Assembly (NCBI RefSeq): GCF_006171285.1
Contig: NZ_CP040893.1
Location: 1-64,000, forward strand
Direction: 5' to 3'
Source of the DNA: Leclercia adecarboxylata
Lineage (GTDB): Bacteria; Pseudomonadota; Gammaproteobacteria; Enterobacterales; Enterobacteriaceae
Length of the DNA: 64,000 bases
Part shown: one piece after another, positions 15,623-23,200 of the stretch
Position numbering within the stretch: the stretch's first letter is position 1
How the letters are laid out: each line of letters begins with the position of its first letter
Notes under the pieces: generated by a model
The model's input: only the letters and a program-made list of their open reading frames with translations
The model's database searches: none
What the model was told of the DNA's origin: nothing
Made by a program: the position numbers and the translations under genes

Positions 15623-18600
15623 TCGGCAACTCCGTCAAACATCCGAGGAAAAATTCAATAAGTCCATCTTTATTCAGAAGGGATTTAACCGTCTGTTCAG
15701 GATCAGCGTAGCACTGCATAGCCATTGAGAAGAGTTCAGTGGACCGGCATTTACTCAATACCGGTGGCTTAGAAAGCATCTTGCTGCTTATTTTGCTCAA
15801 ACTCTTTTCCATGTAGATTTTGGACATATAAGCATCGCTCATACCCGTAGAAACAATGTATTCAGCGTCTCCACGCGAGCCATTGTTAATGTAAGTCACA
15901 CGTTCGCCAGCTTTCATTTTCAGGAAGGCTTTCCCGCGCTCCAGCAAGTACGGACTGGAATACTCAATATGATGACCTGCTTCATGGAAAATGACATGTT
16001 CGGCATCACCGTTGCCGTCAACAACAATCGCACCGTTCTTGTTCGTGTATGCCCGCACGCCACTGGTGTGGGCTACTTCTTTCAGCGAGCCAAGATTACC
16101 GTTTGCCACGCGGTAAACCGTGGCGATCGCTTTACGCAGGTTAAATCCCTTCCTGCCGATATTGTCTTTTTCTACCTGATCTTCCATGCCGTCATCAATT
16201 TTTATACCACGCGCCCATTCCTCGGCCTGCTCCTCTGAAATACCGGTTGCCACTTCCATTGCTGCTTTTACTTTGCTGTGAATTTCATTCACTAACATTG
16301 GCGGATATGAGGCGCTGCTTCTGAACAAGTCAGCCAGCGCCATGACCTCTCCGACAATCGCAACGTTGGTATCATCGTTCAGCGTCCACTCCAGTTGGCT
16401 AACTGCACTAGCAAACCCTGTTCCTCGCATGAACACCTGTTTAAGATATGGTTTTAGTTTCTCTGGTTGATCGCGGACTTTATTGATTTCGGGTATATAA
16501 AAATCAACGTACCCATTAATTTCTGGCGCTGAATGCTCGGAAATTAGCAGAGTTACCGCTTTTATTCTTTCCAGTGCATTGATGTACGCGTCCGCCAGTT
16601 CTTCGCTGCCAAACTCCAGTTTAAGGCCTACGGCATCCAGTACGGATTTGCCCGCCTCCATAGTGCCACTAATATCGGCCAGTTCTTTTGTTGCAGTTTT
16701 GATGGCGTTCTGAATAACCGCTATTGTCTGCGGAATGCTCTTCGCGTTTTTGATTTTCTTATCAAACTGCGCCAGAGTTTTTTCCCGCTCTTTTATCGGC
16801 ATATTCAGATATCCGCTCACACAAAAACGACAACCAGCGTGGATCTCATCCATCGTTATTTCATCAGGTATAAGTGGCACTTCACTACTGTCAATTCGAT
16901 GAAGGCTAACTATCAAAGGGTCGAGATCTTTACCGGTGATCTTCTCCCTGAATCCCTCAATTCGAAAATCAAGAATGCGCTCATCGAGCGGTGACGGCGG
17001 TGCGGCGTTTTCCTTAACAGCTTCGCGCAGGGCTTCGATATAAAACCGGCTTCTTCGCGCGGTCGAAACGATAAAGGATATAGTCGTAGGGCTAAGCTTA
17101 TACTGTTCCACCCAGTTACCAACGTGGTTGTATGGTAAATTCCCTCCTGTCATATGCCGTAAATTGAACATGTTTGTACCTTCGGCATCTTTTGTTATTG
17201 CATTGCGGAATCTGGCGGCTAAGCGCACGATACTCATAAGCTCGGCCACACTTGACGCCTTCGCTATGAGTCCGGCCAGATAGGGATCGATATCCCCGGC
17301 ACCCGCTGCAGATTCAAACATCGCAAAGTTTAGACCCTTCCCTTCGCCGAACTCCTCTTCTATCTCGCGCGAGACAGCGCTAAGCACGTCTACCAACGTT
17401 AAATCGCCGCCGCCAAACATATCCCCCAGCGCCTGCTGCTGATGGGTTAATTCGACGTTGATTTTCTGCGCCATCTTCTTGAAAGCGGCACCCATGCGCT
17501 TCGCGCTGCGGTTATTCGCAACGATAAAGAGCGCCAGCGCTTCGGCTTCTTTACTGGTTTCTTCAAACAGACCTTGCTGGGCGATCACCTCTTCCAGCGC
17601 CTGGCCGCTATCCTTCGCCTGGCGCACAAGGTTTATGGCCTCCTGGAGCGCGGCTATAGCCTGCTTATCCAGCCCGCCTACTTCTTCAATGCCACCCACC
17701 AACCCGCTGACTGCCTGCTTATGAACGTCGCCGGATAGCATCTGCATCTGGGCAAAATCACTCGCTGCAGTATTGAGTGCGGTGAGGATATTACGCATAT
17801 CCGGGTCCGGTTCTTCCGCCACCAGTTTTACTAACCGTTCATCCTTATAGGCTTTGGCAAAAATGGCGTTCTGGATACGGTCGATCAGCTGTTTGGTTGG
17901 CCGTCCATCGGTGGTCACAAGACCAGCTGTGGCCGTGTCGCCAATTTCCTTCATGAAGGACCGTATAAATGCGTCATTGGTGCGGGCTAACAGATTGCCC
18001 TCATCGGATGGCGCAAACATCGCCATAAGCCGCTCATCCAGCATTTCGGCGTCTACGAATGCCTTTTCGCTCGCTGCCATTTCCTGCAAATCGGACTGGT
18101 TTGAATCCCGGGCGAACTTCGCGCGGTCCAGCTCGGTGACGCGCTCGCGCACCAGCACCGGCATACCCATCTTCTCAATATCCGCCGCTTTCAGACCATA
18201 ATCGCCAGCATGCTCAATCAGGTACTGCCGGTAGCTGTCCGCCTGCCCCTGCTCGTAGGCGCGAAGAATCCCCATAGAGCGGCCATTCCCGGACTCAACA
18301 ACGTTATCCGGTCCAACAATCGGCGCGCCGTGGCTACTCAACCCGGAGTCGCTCAGCTGTGCCGGTCGCAGGTTGCCTGCTATTTTGCTCACCTGAATTT
18401 TGCTCGCCATACGGGTGCGGTCGCGCGGCTGCAGCTCGGCGGGAAATTTAGGGTTTATTGTGCCGTCCAGATTGTTGGAGATCACCAGACTGCGGGCGTC
18501 GATCACTTTAAAGCCAGTTTTGACCTCAAGGCCTTTGCTGGTCACAACGAAAGATGACCGGCCTAATCCGGTCTGGCTGTAATGCAATGAGGCAACCAGC

Positions 18601-18656
18601 GCCACTAAGCTATCAACGCCAGCTGTGTTATCAATGGCAGTCGTTAAATCGTTCAC
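15606..18656 (-). CDS. ddrB: DdrB-like defence-against-restriction protein, 1016 aa
   Basis: Part of the P1-type capsid-borne antirestriction set (DarA, DarB, DdrA, DdrB, Hdf, Ulx). The N-terminal 150 residues resemble the ParB-like domain of the DdrB family (PAQLSDSGLSSHG, then VVESGNGRSMGILRAYE). A long helical middle follows. Near residue 890 is HEAGHHIEYS, a zincin-type HExxH motif. Two Cys near residue 610 (CRFCVSG) could bind metal. The start is a GTG at 18656 with AGAGGACAGGG upstream. A late-type promoter lies at 18688-18714 and a terminator separates it from ddrA, so it has its own unit. Name from overall similarity to the P1 order and motifs. Confidence 0.75.
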   Translation of the reverse strand: MNDLTTAIDNTAGVDSLVALVASLHYSQTGLGRSSFVVTSKGLEVKTGFKVIDARSLVISNNLDGTINPKFPAELQPRDRTRMASKIQVSKIAGNLRPAQLSDSGLSSHGAPIVGPDNVVESGNGRSMGILRAYEQGQADSYRQYLIEHAGDYGLKAADIEKMGMPVLVRERVTELDRAKFARDSNQSDLQEMAASEKAFVDAEMLDERLMAMFAPSDEGNLLARTNDAFIRSFMKEIGDTATAGLVTTDGRPTKQLIDRIQNAIFAKAYKDERLVKLVAEEPDPDMRNILTALNTAASDFAQMQMLSGDVHKQAVSGLVGGIEEVGGLDKQAIAALQEAINLVRQAKDSGQALEEVIAQQGLFEETSKEAEALALFIVANNRSAKRMGAAFKKMAQKINVELTHQQQALGDMFGGGDLTLVDVLSAVSREIEEEFGEGKGLNFAMFESAAGAGDIDPYLAGLIAKASSVAELMSIVRLAARFRNAITKDAEGTNMFNLRHMTGGNLPYNHVGNWVEQYKLSPTTISFIVSTARRSRFYIEALREAVKENAAPPSPLDERILDFRIEGFREKITGKDLDPLIVSLHRIDSSEVPLIPDEITMDEIHAGCRFCVSGYLNMPIKEREKTLAQFDKKIKNAKSIPQTIAVIQNAIKTATKELADISGTMEAGKSVLDAVGLKLEFGSEELADAYINALERIKAVTLLISEHSAPEINGYVDFYIPEINKVRDQPEKLKPYLKQVFMRGTGFASAVSQLEWTLNDDTNVAIVGEVMALADLFRSSASYPPMLVNEIHSKVKAAMEVATGISEEQAEEWARGIKIDDGMEDQVEKDNIGRKGFNLRKAIATVYRVANGNLGSLKEVAHTSGVRAYTNKNGAIVVDGNGDAEHVIFHEAGHHIEYSSPYLLERGKAFLKMKAGERVTYINNGSRGDAEYIVSTGMSDAYMSKIYMEKSLSKISSKMLSKPPVLSKCRSTELFSMAMQCYADPEQTVKSLLNKDGLIEFFLGCLTELPNANQP

Positions 18657-18687
18657 ATGCCCTGTCCTCTACAGGTTTATCGGTAGA

Positions 18688-18714
18688 GAGGATGGTAAAA
18701 GCTCTGTGATTTCG
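18688..18714 (-). promoter_or_regulatory. Late-type promoter motif for ddrB
   Basis: The minus strand reads CGAAATCACAGAGCTTT, then TACCAT. It lies between the ddrA terminator and the ddrB start, exactly where a new promoter is needed. Confidence 0.7.
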
Positions 18715-18725
18715 ACCTACGAGCC

Positions 18726-18750
18726 AAAAAAAAGCCCCGTACCGGGGCTT
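18726..18750 (-). terminator. Terminator after ddrA
   Basis: AAGCCCCG, three bases, CGGGGCTT, followed on the minus strand by a run of eight T. It ends the lydA-lydB-hdf-darA-ddrA unit. Confidence 0.85.
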
Positions 18751-18754
18751 CTTG

Positions 18755-19093
18755 TTACATCGCGTAATTGTTTTTAGCAATCCAGGCTCGAACCTGCTGG
18801 CGCATGTCATCCAGCGACAAGAACTGGTCAAGATAAGCGCCCACGTCGCGCAGCGTATTCACAAAATCCATCTGCGCCTGGCTGACGAACTTCCCGGCCA
18901 AAAACTCCGTGACAACCGAAGGGATCGTATCAGTTGGTTCCGCGCGGGCGCTACCGAACCCCAGCTTTAACATCACCTCTTCAATCTGGTCATTGAGATC
19001 GAGAAGGTCCAACCCCTTAGCCGTCTGCGCTTTTATCATCAAGTCATCGAGCTGGTCATTCAGATCGAGGCGCTCAATTGCGGTTAATGTCAT
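18755..19093 (-). CDS. ddrA: DdrA-like antirestriction protein
   Basis: A 112-aa helical, acidic protein starting at an ATG with GGAG upstream and overlapping the darA stop by 4 bp. The first 50 residues contain two similar Leu/Asp-rich helices (RLDLNDQLDDLMIKA and LLDLNDQIEEVMLKL), an internal repeat. Position between darA and ddrB matches P1 ddrA, whose product is needed with DarA and Hdf for assembly of the antirestriction proteins into the head. The name rests on gene order and size; direct sequence similarity was not tested. Confidence 0.6.
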   Translation of the reverse strand: MTLTAIERLDLNDQLDDLMIKAQTAKGLDLLDLNDQIEEVMLKLGFGSARAEPTDTIPSVVTEFLAGKFVSQAQMDFVNTLRDVGAYLDQFLSLDDMRQQVRAWIAKNNYAM

Positions 19094-21030
19094 GCAGTCG
19101 CTCCTTCTCGCTGAATTGCCACCAGCAGATCGGAAAGGTGTTGCGCGGCATCGTTCACCAGCGGCTCGTTTTCTACATCACGGCCAGCGGCCTGCAGTGC
19201 TCCGATTGCCCCACGGACTTTGGTTCGCGCATCACGGATAACGCTCATATCTTTTGACTGCAACGACAGGATGCTTTGCAGGTATGCCAGAGCATCATTC
19301 GCGGCCTGGTCTGCCTCGGATACTTCTTCTTTCACGATTTCCTCTCCCCCACCTTCACCCGTACCGGTATCTTTTTCTGGCGGCGTTTTAGCAGCCTCGG
19401 CCAGTGCGCCCTTCATTGCTTGGAGGAAATACGCCAAATCATCACCCTGCGGGAATGCTACGTTAGGCGCGTCTTTTCGGGCAAAGATACTGACCTGAGA
19501 ACGGAACGTATCGGCGTCCTCTTCTGCCATTTCCAGATACTCTTTCGCGTAGCTGTTCATGCTGCCCTGAGCAATGCTAACGGCCAGCGCATCGAGATCA
19601 GCATGAGTGGGAATAAGTTTCAGCTCAAACGAAGCCATGTCAGCATCTGTCAGTGGTGTGTCATACGTAACGAAGCCGTGGCGCGCAATTCGGCCATACG
19701 GTTCATCTTGCGATACTGGAGGAAGAATATCGACATTACCATCCGGGATGGTCGCCGGGCCTGCCGGACGGTTTACCAGCGCATAGCGATACTTACCGGT
19801 GCGCTGGTTATCGTCACTTCCCGGGGCGGGGTCTGCTGGTGGCGGTGTTGGTGCAGGCTCTGTCAGTGGTACATTGTCTTCTTGTGCTGCCACGACAAAC
19901 TTATCAGCTTTATTCTCGCGGTACGCTTTCAGCAGTTTGGTTGCCGTTTCGCCCATTTTCGCGCCCTGGGATGACGGCGACGGCATTTTGTATACCTGCC
20001 CTGATGGATCGGTGATCTGCACCCATCCCACCAGATCGCCGTTATCGTCAGCCGTTTTGTAGGCCACTTCGGCACCATTGCTGAGCGTGGCGATGCCGCT
20101 CATTGAAAGACCCTCTTTTACTTTGCGCGTGGTGTCGGTGAAGGTTCGGCCAGTCTCTCCGGGGAGCGTAATTTTTTCACTGCCGGCGTTCGCTTTTAGC
20201 GCGGCGAGTTGCGCTTCCAAATCGGCATTAATCTGCCGTTGAGAAGCGAGTTTGTTACGCAGCTGCTGCGCGTCGGTCTGGCTACTCATGAGGGCTTGCT
20301 GGTGTGTTTCGACCTGTTCAAGGAGCGCGGATTGTTGCTCGCCAAGCTGATCCGCCTCGGCGTTCAGCCCCTCGATGTCAGCGCGCAGCTTCACCTGTGC
20401 AGACTGCTGCTTAATAAATTTTGCGCTGTTACGCTCAGTAAGGTTCGCCAGCGCCTGGCTGACCTGCTGCAGCGACACGTCACGGCCACCGATCGGCGCG
20501 ACAATATGCGTAACATCACGCTTATTCAGCAGGAAGCGGAAGGCCACCAGCAAATCGTTGTTCTTAATTTTCCCTTTATCCGCAGTCGGTGAGTGGAAAA
20601 TCAGCGAAATAGACTGACCATCAGATAACGGGATCAGCGCGGTCATGATCGGGATATTGTTCACCCGGCGTACCTTGCCAATAATCGCCCCGCCTATGGT
20701 ATTCCGGCCCTCTTCGTCAACACCGGCATCATCGGTACCCGCTTTAATTCCGGTGCCGTTCATACCTCGGTTAAGAGCGCGAACAAAAGCACGCATTGTC
20801 TGAGACAACCGCATGCGCTCACTGGTCACAGCTTCAAACATGGCGCTGTAACCGGTGTAGAGCATTTCATTTCCCAGGTAGGCGTGATCCACTTCGTCAA
20901 TGGTGGCGCTTTCCAGCATCAGGTCAGCGCTATTACCAGTCATCAACTCCGCGTAAACAGCGTCAGTAATGGGCTGGGCGACATAATATGGCGCATCGGT
21001 TAGCGATATTCTTTCATTAAATTCAGTCAT
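19090..21030 (-). CDS. darA: DarA-like internal head antirestriction protein
   Basis: In P1, DarA is an abundant internal head protein, cleaved during maturation, needed to load DarB and DdrB into capsids. This 646-aa protein has a globular N-terminal third (with ALNRGMNGTGIKAGTDDAG near 90 and a VAPIGGRDVS segment near 180), a Gln-rich coiled coil at about 205-285, then a Pro/Asp-rich linker (PAPTPPPADPAPGSDD) and an acidic helical C-terminus. It overlaps hdf and ddrA by 4 bp on each side, so the three are coupled. Size and order fit P1 darA well. Confidence 0.75.
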   Translation of the reverse strand: MTEFNERISLTDAPYYVAQPITDAVYAELMTGNSADLMLESATIDEVDHAYLGNEMLYTGYSAMFEAVTSERMRLSQTMRAFVRALNRGMNGTGIKAGTDDAGVDEEGRNTIGGAIIGKVRRVNNIPIMTALIPLSDGQSISLIFHSPTADKGKIKNNDLLVAFRFLLNKRDVTHIVAPIGGRDVSLQQVSQALANLTERNSAKFIKQQSAQVKLRADIEGLNAEADQLGEQQSALLEQVETHQQALMSSQTDAQQLRNKLASQRQINADLEAQLAALKANAGSEKITLPGETGRTFTDTTRKVKEGLSMSGIATLSNGAEVAYKTADDNGDLVGWVQITDPSGQVYKMPSPSSQGAKMGETATKLLKAYRENKADKFVVAAQEDNVPLTEPAPTPPPADPAPGSDDNQRTGKYRYALVNRPAGPATIPDGNVDILPPVSQDEPYGRIARHGFVTYDTPLTDADMASFELKLIPTHADLDALAVSIAQGSMNSYAKEYLEMAEEDADTFRSQVSIFARKDAPNVAFPQGDDLAYFLQAMKGALAEAAKTPPEKDTGTGEGGGEEIVKEEVSEADQAANDALAYLQSILSLQSKDMSVIRDARTKVRGAIGALQAAGRDVENEPLVNDAAQHLSDLLVAIQREGATA

Positions 21031-21653
21031 TCGTTGCCGCCTTTCGCTTTAGCAATAAGGTCCTGTAGTTGCGTTGTTTTCGCTACTTCAAGATTCAGCT
21101 CGTTTTGCAGATTGCCATGCTCTGTGTTGGTCAAATCCTGCTCGGTTTTCAGCGCGGTGAGTTTTTCATTCACGGCGGTGATCGCCTCCTTCTGCGTATC
21201 TCGGCGGGTTCGGGCATCACTGAGCATCTGGACGCCTGATCTCACTCCTTTGCTGGTGGTCTGTTTGTTCTGATCCAGATCTTTTTTGGCCGCGCGAGTC
21301 AGCTTGCGCGCCAGTGCTTTCTGAAACGCAGTCGAACCCTTCTTAAACAGATCAGCCAGTGCCTTCCCAAGCTCGGCCATAGTCTTAACCGGCGTGTACG
21401 GTGAGTTTTTACCGTTGAGCTTGATCCCGGAAATATCGCCAGTGTTATTGACCTGAACTACCATCACCTGCTCGTCTATCCCTTTCAGCTCAAAGGTCTT
21501 CATTGGGATGCCGTCTTTACGCCGCGCCTGACCAGCTGGTGTGACCTTCACGACTTCATAACCGCCCTTGCTGATCGCTTTTTTTAACTTATCCAGCCCC
21601 TTCACATTGAGTTCGTCAAAGTTGAGGGTTACAAAGCCATTAGTTGATGACAC
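21027..21653 (-). CDS. hdf: Hdf-like antirestriction protein
   Basis: A 208-aa protein. I chose the GTG at 21653, which has AGGGGG six bases upstream; an ATG at 21671 is possible but has a weak site. The first half is beta-rich (FVTLNFDEL, YEVVKVTP, EQVMVVQVNNTGDISGIKL). The second half is a basic helix followed by a Glu/Gln/Leu coiled coil. Its stop overlaps the darA start. In P1, hdf lies beside darA and takes part in the same capsid-linked antirestriction system. The call is by position and size. Confidence 0.6.
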   Translation of the reverse strand: MSSTNGFVTLNFDELNVKGLDKLKKAISKGGYEVVKVTPAGQARRKDGIPMKTFELKGIDEQVMVVQVNNTGDISGIKLNGKNSPYTPVKTMAELGKALADLFKKGSTAFQKALARKLTRAAKKDLDQNKQTTSKGVRSGVQMLSDARTRRDTQKEAITAVNEKLTALKTEQDLTNTEHGNLQNELNLEVAKTTQLQDLIAKAKGGNE

Positions 21654-22095
21654 TGAAAACCCCCTGCTCATCTTTAGTGACGCCGTAACTACGCGTGATT
21701 GACTCCTGAACCGGGAAGATACGGTACAGAGGATTCATGCGGCTGTTACCGTGTGTGACACGAACCGATAACAGCCATGTACCGGCCTCAAGGTAGCGTT
21801 GGTCAATCAGCAGATATTCCTCGTTCATCCCTTTTACCGATAAATCCAGGGTCCGTGTTTTCCCAGTGATAACAGCCGTTGGGTTTTTGGAGTCGCGCAG
21901 GCTGTATTCCACCATCGCGCCGGTCAGTCGCGCGCAGGAGACGTTAAACCGTAACGGGAACGCCAATGCCTGCCCGCGCACGACGGCATCCCCACACTCA
22001 ACCAGCCTGATTTTTTTACGTTTTAGGATAAAGCGATCAAATACGGCCATTGCGGCCATACCGTAAAAGCAATACTCCTGAAAATTACCCATCAT
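21640..22095 (-). CDS. lydB: LydB-like holin antagonist candidate
   Basis: A 151-aa protein whose ATG overlaps the lydA stop and has a perfect AGGAGGTG ribosome site. An N-terminal hydrophobic stretch (FYGMAAMAVFDRFIL) is followed by a beta-rich soluble domain. In P1, lydB follows lydA and delays lysis by antagonising LydA. Position and length agree, though the beta-rich body is not diagnostic. It could instead be an unrelated protein in the same place. The end overlaps hdf. Confidence 0.5.
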   Translation of the reverse strand: MMGNFQEYCFYGMAAMAVFDRFILKRKKIRLVECGDAVVRGQALAFPLRFNVSCARLTGAMVEYSLRDSKNPTAVITGKTRTLDLSVKGMNEEYLLIDQRYLEAGTWLLSVRVTHGNSRMNPLYRIFPVQESITRSYGVTKDEQGVFSVIN

Positions 22096-22406
22096 TTTTC
22101 ACCTCCTTTAGGACCGAACATAAACTGCATCGCAGCGATAAATCGGTCCTTAAGCGCACTTGTTACTTCTCGCCCGTTATTACTCGCCACCAGCACCGCC
22201 AGATACATCAGGCTCTGCTCCCATTCTTTATGCTGGGCGACGTAATACGCTGTCAGCCCAGCCAGCACTGCCAGGACCCACTCAGTGATAAAATTCAGGA
22301 AATTTCCCTTAATCCTTCCGTCACGCACCCCATGCAGGAAGACGCCGGAGCCACTGAGAAGGGATAGGGCGAGGACATGGATCAAACTTGTTTCCAACTC
22401 GAACAC
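22092..22406 (-). CDS. lydA: LydA-type holin
   Basis: Forms the membrane lesion that lets the endolysin reach the wall. From a GTG at 22406 with AGGTGGG upstream it is 104 aa; a TTG at 22424 would give 110. It shows three hydrophobic stretches (LIHVLALSLLSGSGVFL, FITEWVLAVLAGLTAYYV, and a weaker SLMYLAVLVASN) and a basic C-terminus, the layout of holin superfamily III (LydA, PF16083). The lysis genes are dispersed: the endolysin is 7 kb away and the spanins near 50 kb. A late-type promoter at 22438-22464 drives the lydA-lydB-hdf-darA-ddrA unit. Confidence 0.78.
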   Translation of the reverse strand: MFELETSLIHVLALSLLSGSGVFLHGVRDGRIKGNFLNFITEWVLAVLAGLTAYYVAQHKEWEQSLMYLAVLVASNNGREVTSALKDRFIAAMQFMFGPKGGEK

Positions 22407-22437
22407 ATTCCCACCTTTTCTCAATTTCCCTTCGAGC

Positions 22438-22464
22438 CTGGATGGTAGGGAGTCTGTGATTTGA
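22438..22464 (-). promoter_or_regulatory. Late-type promoter motif for the lydA-darA unit
   Basis: The minus strand reads TCAAATCACAGACTCCC, then TACCAT. This is the best match to the consensus, placed between a terminator and the lydA start. Confidence 0.75.
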
Positions 22465-22469
22465 GGAAT

Positions 22470-22491
22470 AAAAAAAGCGCCCGTAGGCGCT
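22470..22491 (-). terminator. Rho-independent terminator
   Basis: AGCGCC, loop of four, GGCGCT, then a T-run on the minus strand. It ends the short unit with the 97-aa membrane protein. Confidence 0.85.
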
Positions 22492-22514
22492 GCATAAATT
22501 TTGGCGAAAATGAA

Positions 22515-22808
22515 TCAGACCAGGCTGTATACGATCAGGCAACTGAATACCGGCACCAGATAATCCAGCGCACTTCCGGCATCCCAAACCCTGTAGTCAA
22601 ACCTGCCCCACCAGGGCATCGTGGCGCGTTTGCCGTAACCGAAGCGAGCTATCCAGCGATATTCTGCCTGGGTTTGTTCGCGGGCAACAAACCAGACGCA
22701 GCCAACTACCCCACCGAAAGCCCACTCATCCAGAAGAAAACCTATCAGGCACTGCACTGACACTGCGGCCAGGGCGTGATATAGCGGGGTTAAATCTTTC
22801 AAACTCAT
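22515..22808 (-). CDS. Two-pass membrane protein near the lysis genes
   Basis: A 97-aa protein from the ATG at 22808 (GAGGAG just upstream); a longer frame to 22922 would run through the upstream terminator and is rejected. It has hydrophobic segments near residues 8-35 and at the C-terminus (LVPVFSCLIVYSL), with a basic, Trp/Arg-rich loop between. Its own late-type promoter and terminator bracket it. Being next to lydA suggests a lysis-related role such as a second holin or a LydC-like protein, but I do not recognise the sequence. Confidence 0.6.
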   Translation of the reverse strand: MSLKDLTPLYHALAAVSVQCLIGFLLDEWAFGGVVGCVWFVAREQTQAEYRWIARFGYGKRATMPWWGRFDYRVWDAGSALDYLVPVFSCLIVYSLV

Positions 22809-22834
22809 TCTCCTCGTTGCGCTAAATACTCGCG

Positions 22835-22861
22835 CCGAAAGATATTTTATCTGTGCTTTAT
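22835..22861 (-). promoter_or_regulatory. Late-type promoter motif
   Basis: The minus strand reads ATAAAGCACAGATAAAA, then TATCTT. It lies just after the fibre-unit terminator and 26 bp before the membrane protein start. Confidence 0.65.
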
Positions 22862-22867
22862 AGGCAT

Positions 22868-22890
22868 AAAAAAAGCGCCCGAAGGCGCTT
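22868..22890 (-). terminator. Terminator after the tail-fibre unit
   Basis: AAGCGCC, loop CGAA, GGCGCTT, then a T-run on the minus strand. Confidence 0.85.
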
Positions 22891-22912
22891 TGTGATAGCG
22901 GGTGTTCTAAGG

Positions 22913-23200
22913 TCATGCCCATACGCGCAACGGCGTTTCTGGGTTTACGGTGAATTGTTCCAGCGCCGACATATCCAGTTCGTCCTTAAGCACACGAAGA
23001 TTCGCATGATAACCGGGAAGCAAAATAGACCCGAGAGTCTCATCTTTCGCGTCAATGGGTTCGCAAAGCAAGCCTGCCACATCCAGATTTATGTCAGGGT
23101 GATACAGCCAGTCATTCTCTTTCTCTTTCTTAAAGCCAAAGTCCAGTAAATACCGCTGCATTTCTGCGGCGTCAGCGAAACGTAAATATAGATCTCTCAT
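22913..23200 (-). CDS. Tail-fibre-linked small protein (copy 1)
   Basis: A 95-aa protein starting with MRDLYLRF. Its ATG overlaps the stop of the 982-aa fibre gene (TAATG), with GAGGA upstream. It is a clear paralogue of the 26159-26440 product: both share the MRDL start, a central YHP-x-I-LDV segment, PGYHAN and an ending TPxRVWA. Each copy follows a fibre gene directly. A fibre chaperone or a cap bound to the fibre is plausible; both are inference from pairing. No membrane segment or signal peptide. Confidence 0.7.
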   Translation of the reverse strand: MRDLYLRFADAAEMQRYLLDFGFKKEKENDWLYHPDINLDVAGLLCEPIDAKDETLGSILLPGYHANLRVLKDELDMSALEQFTVNPETPLRVWA

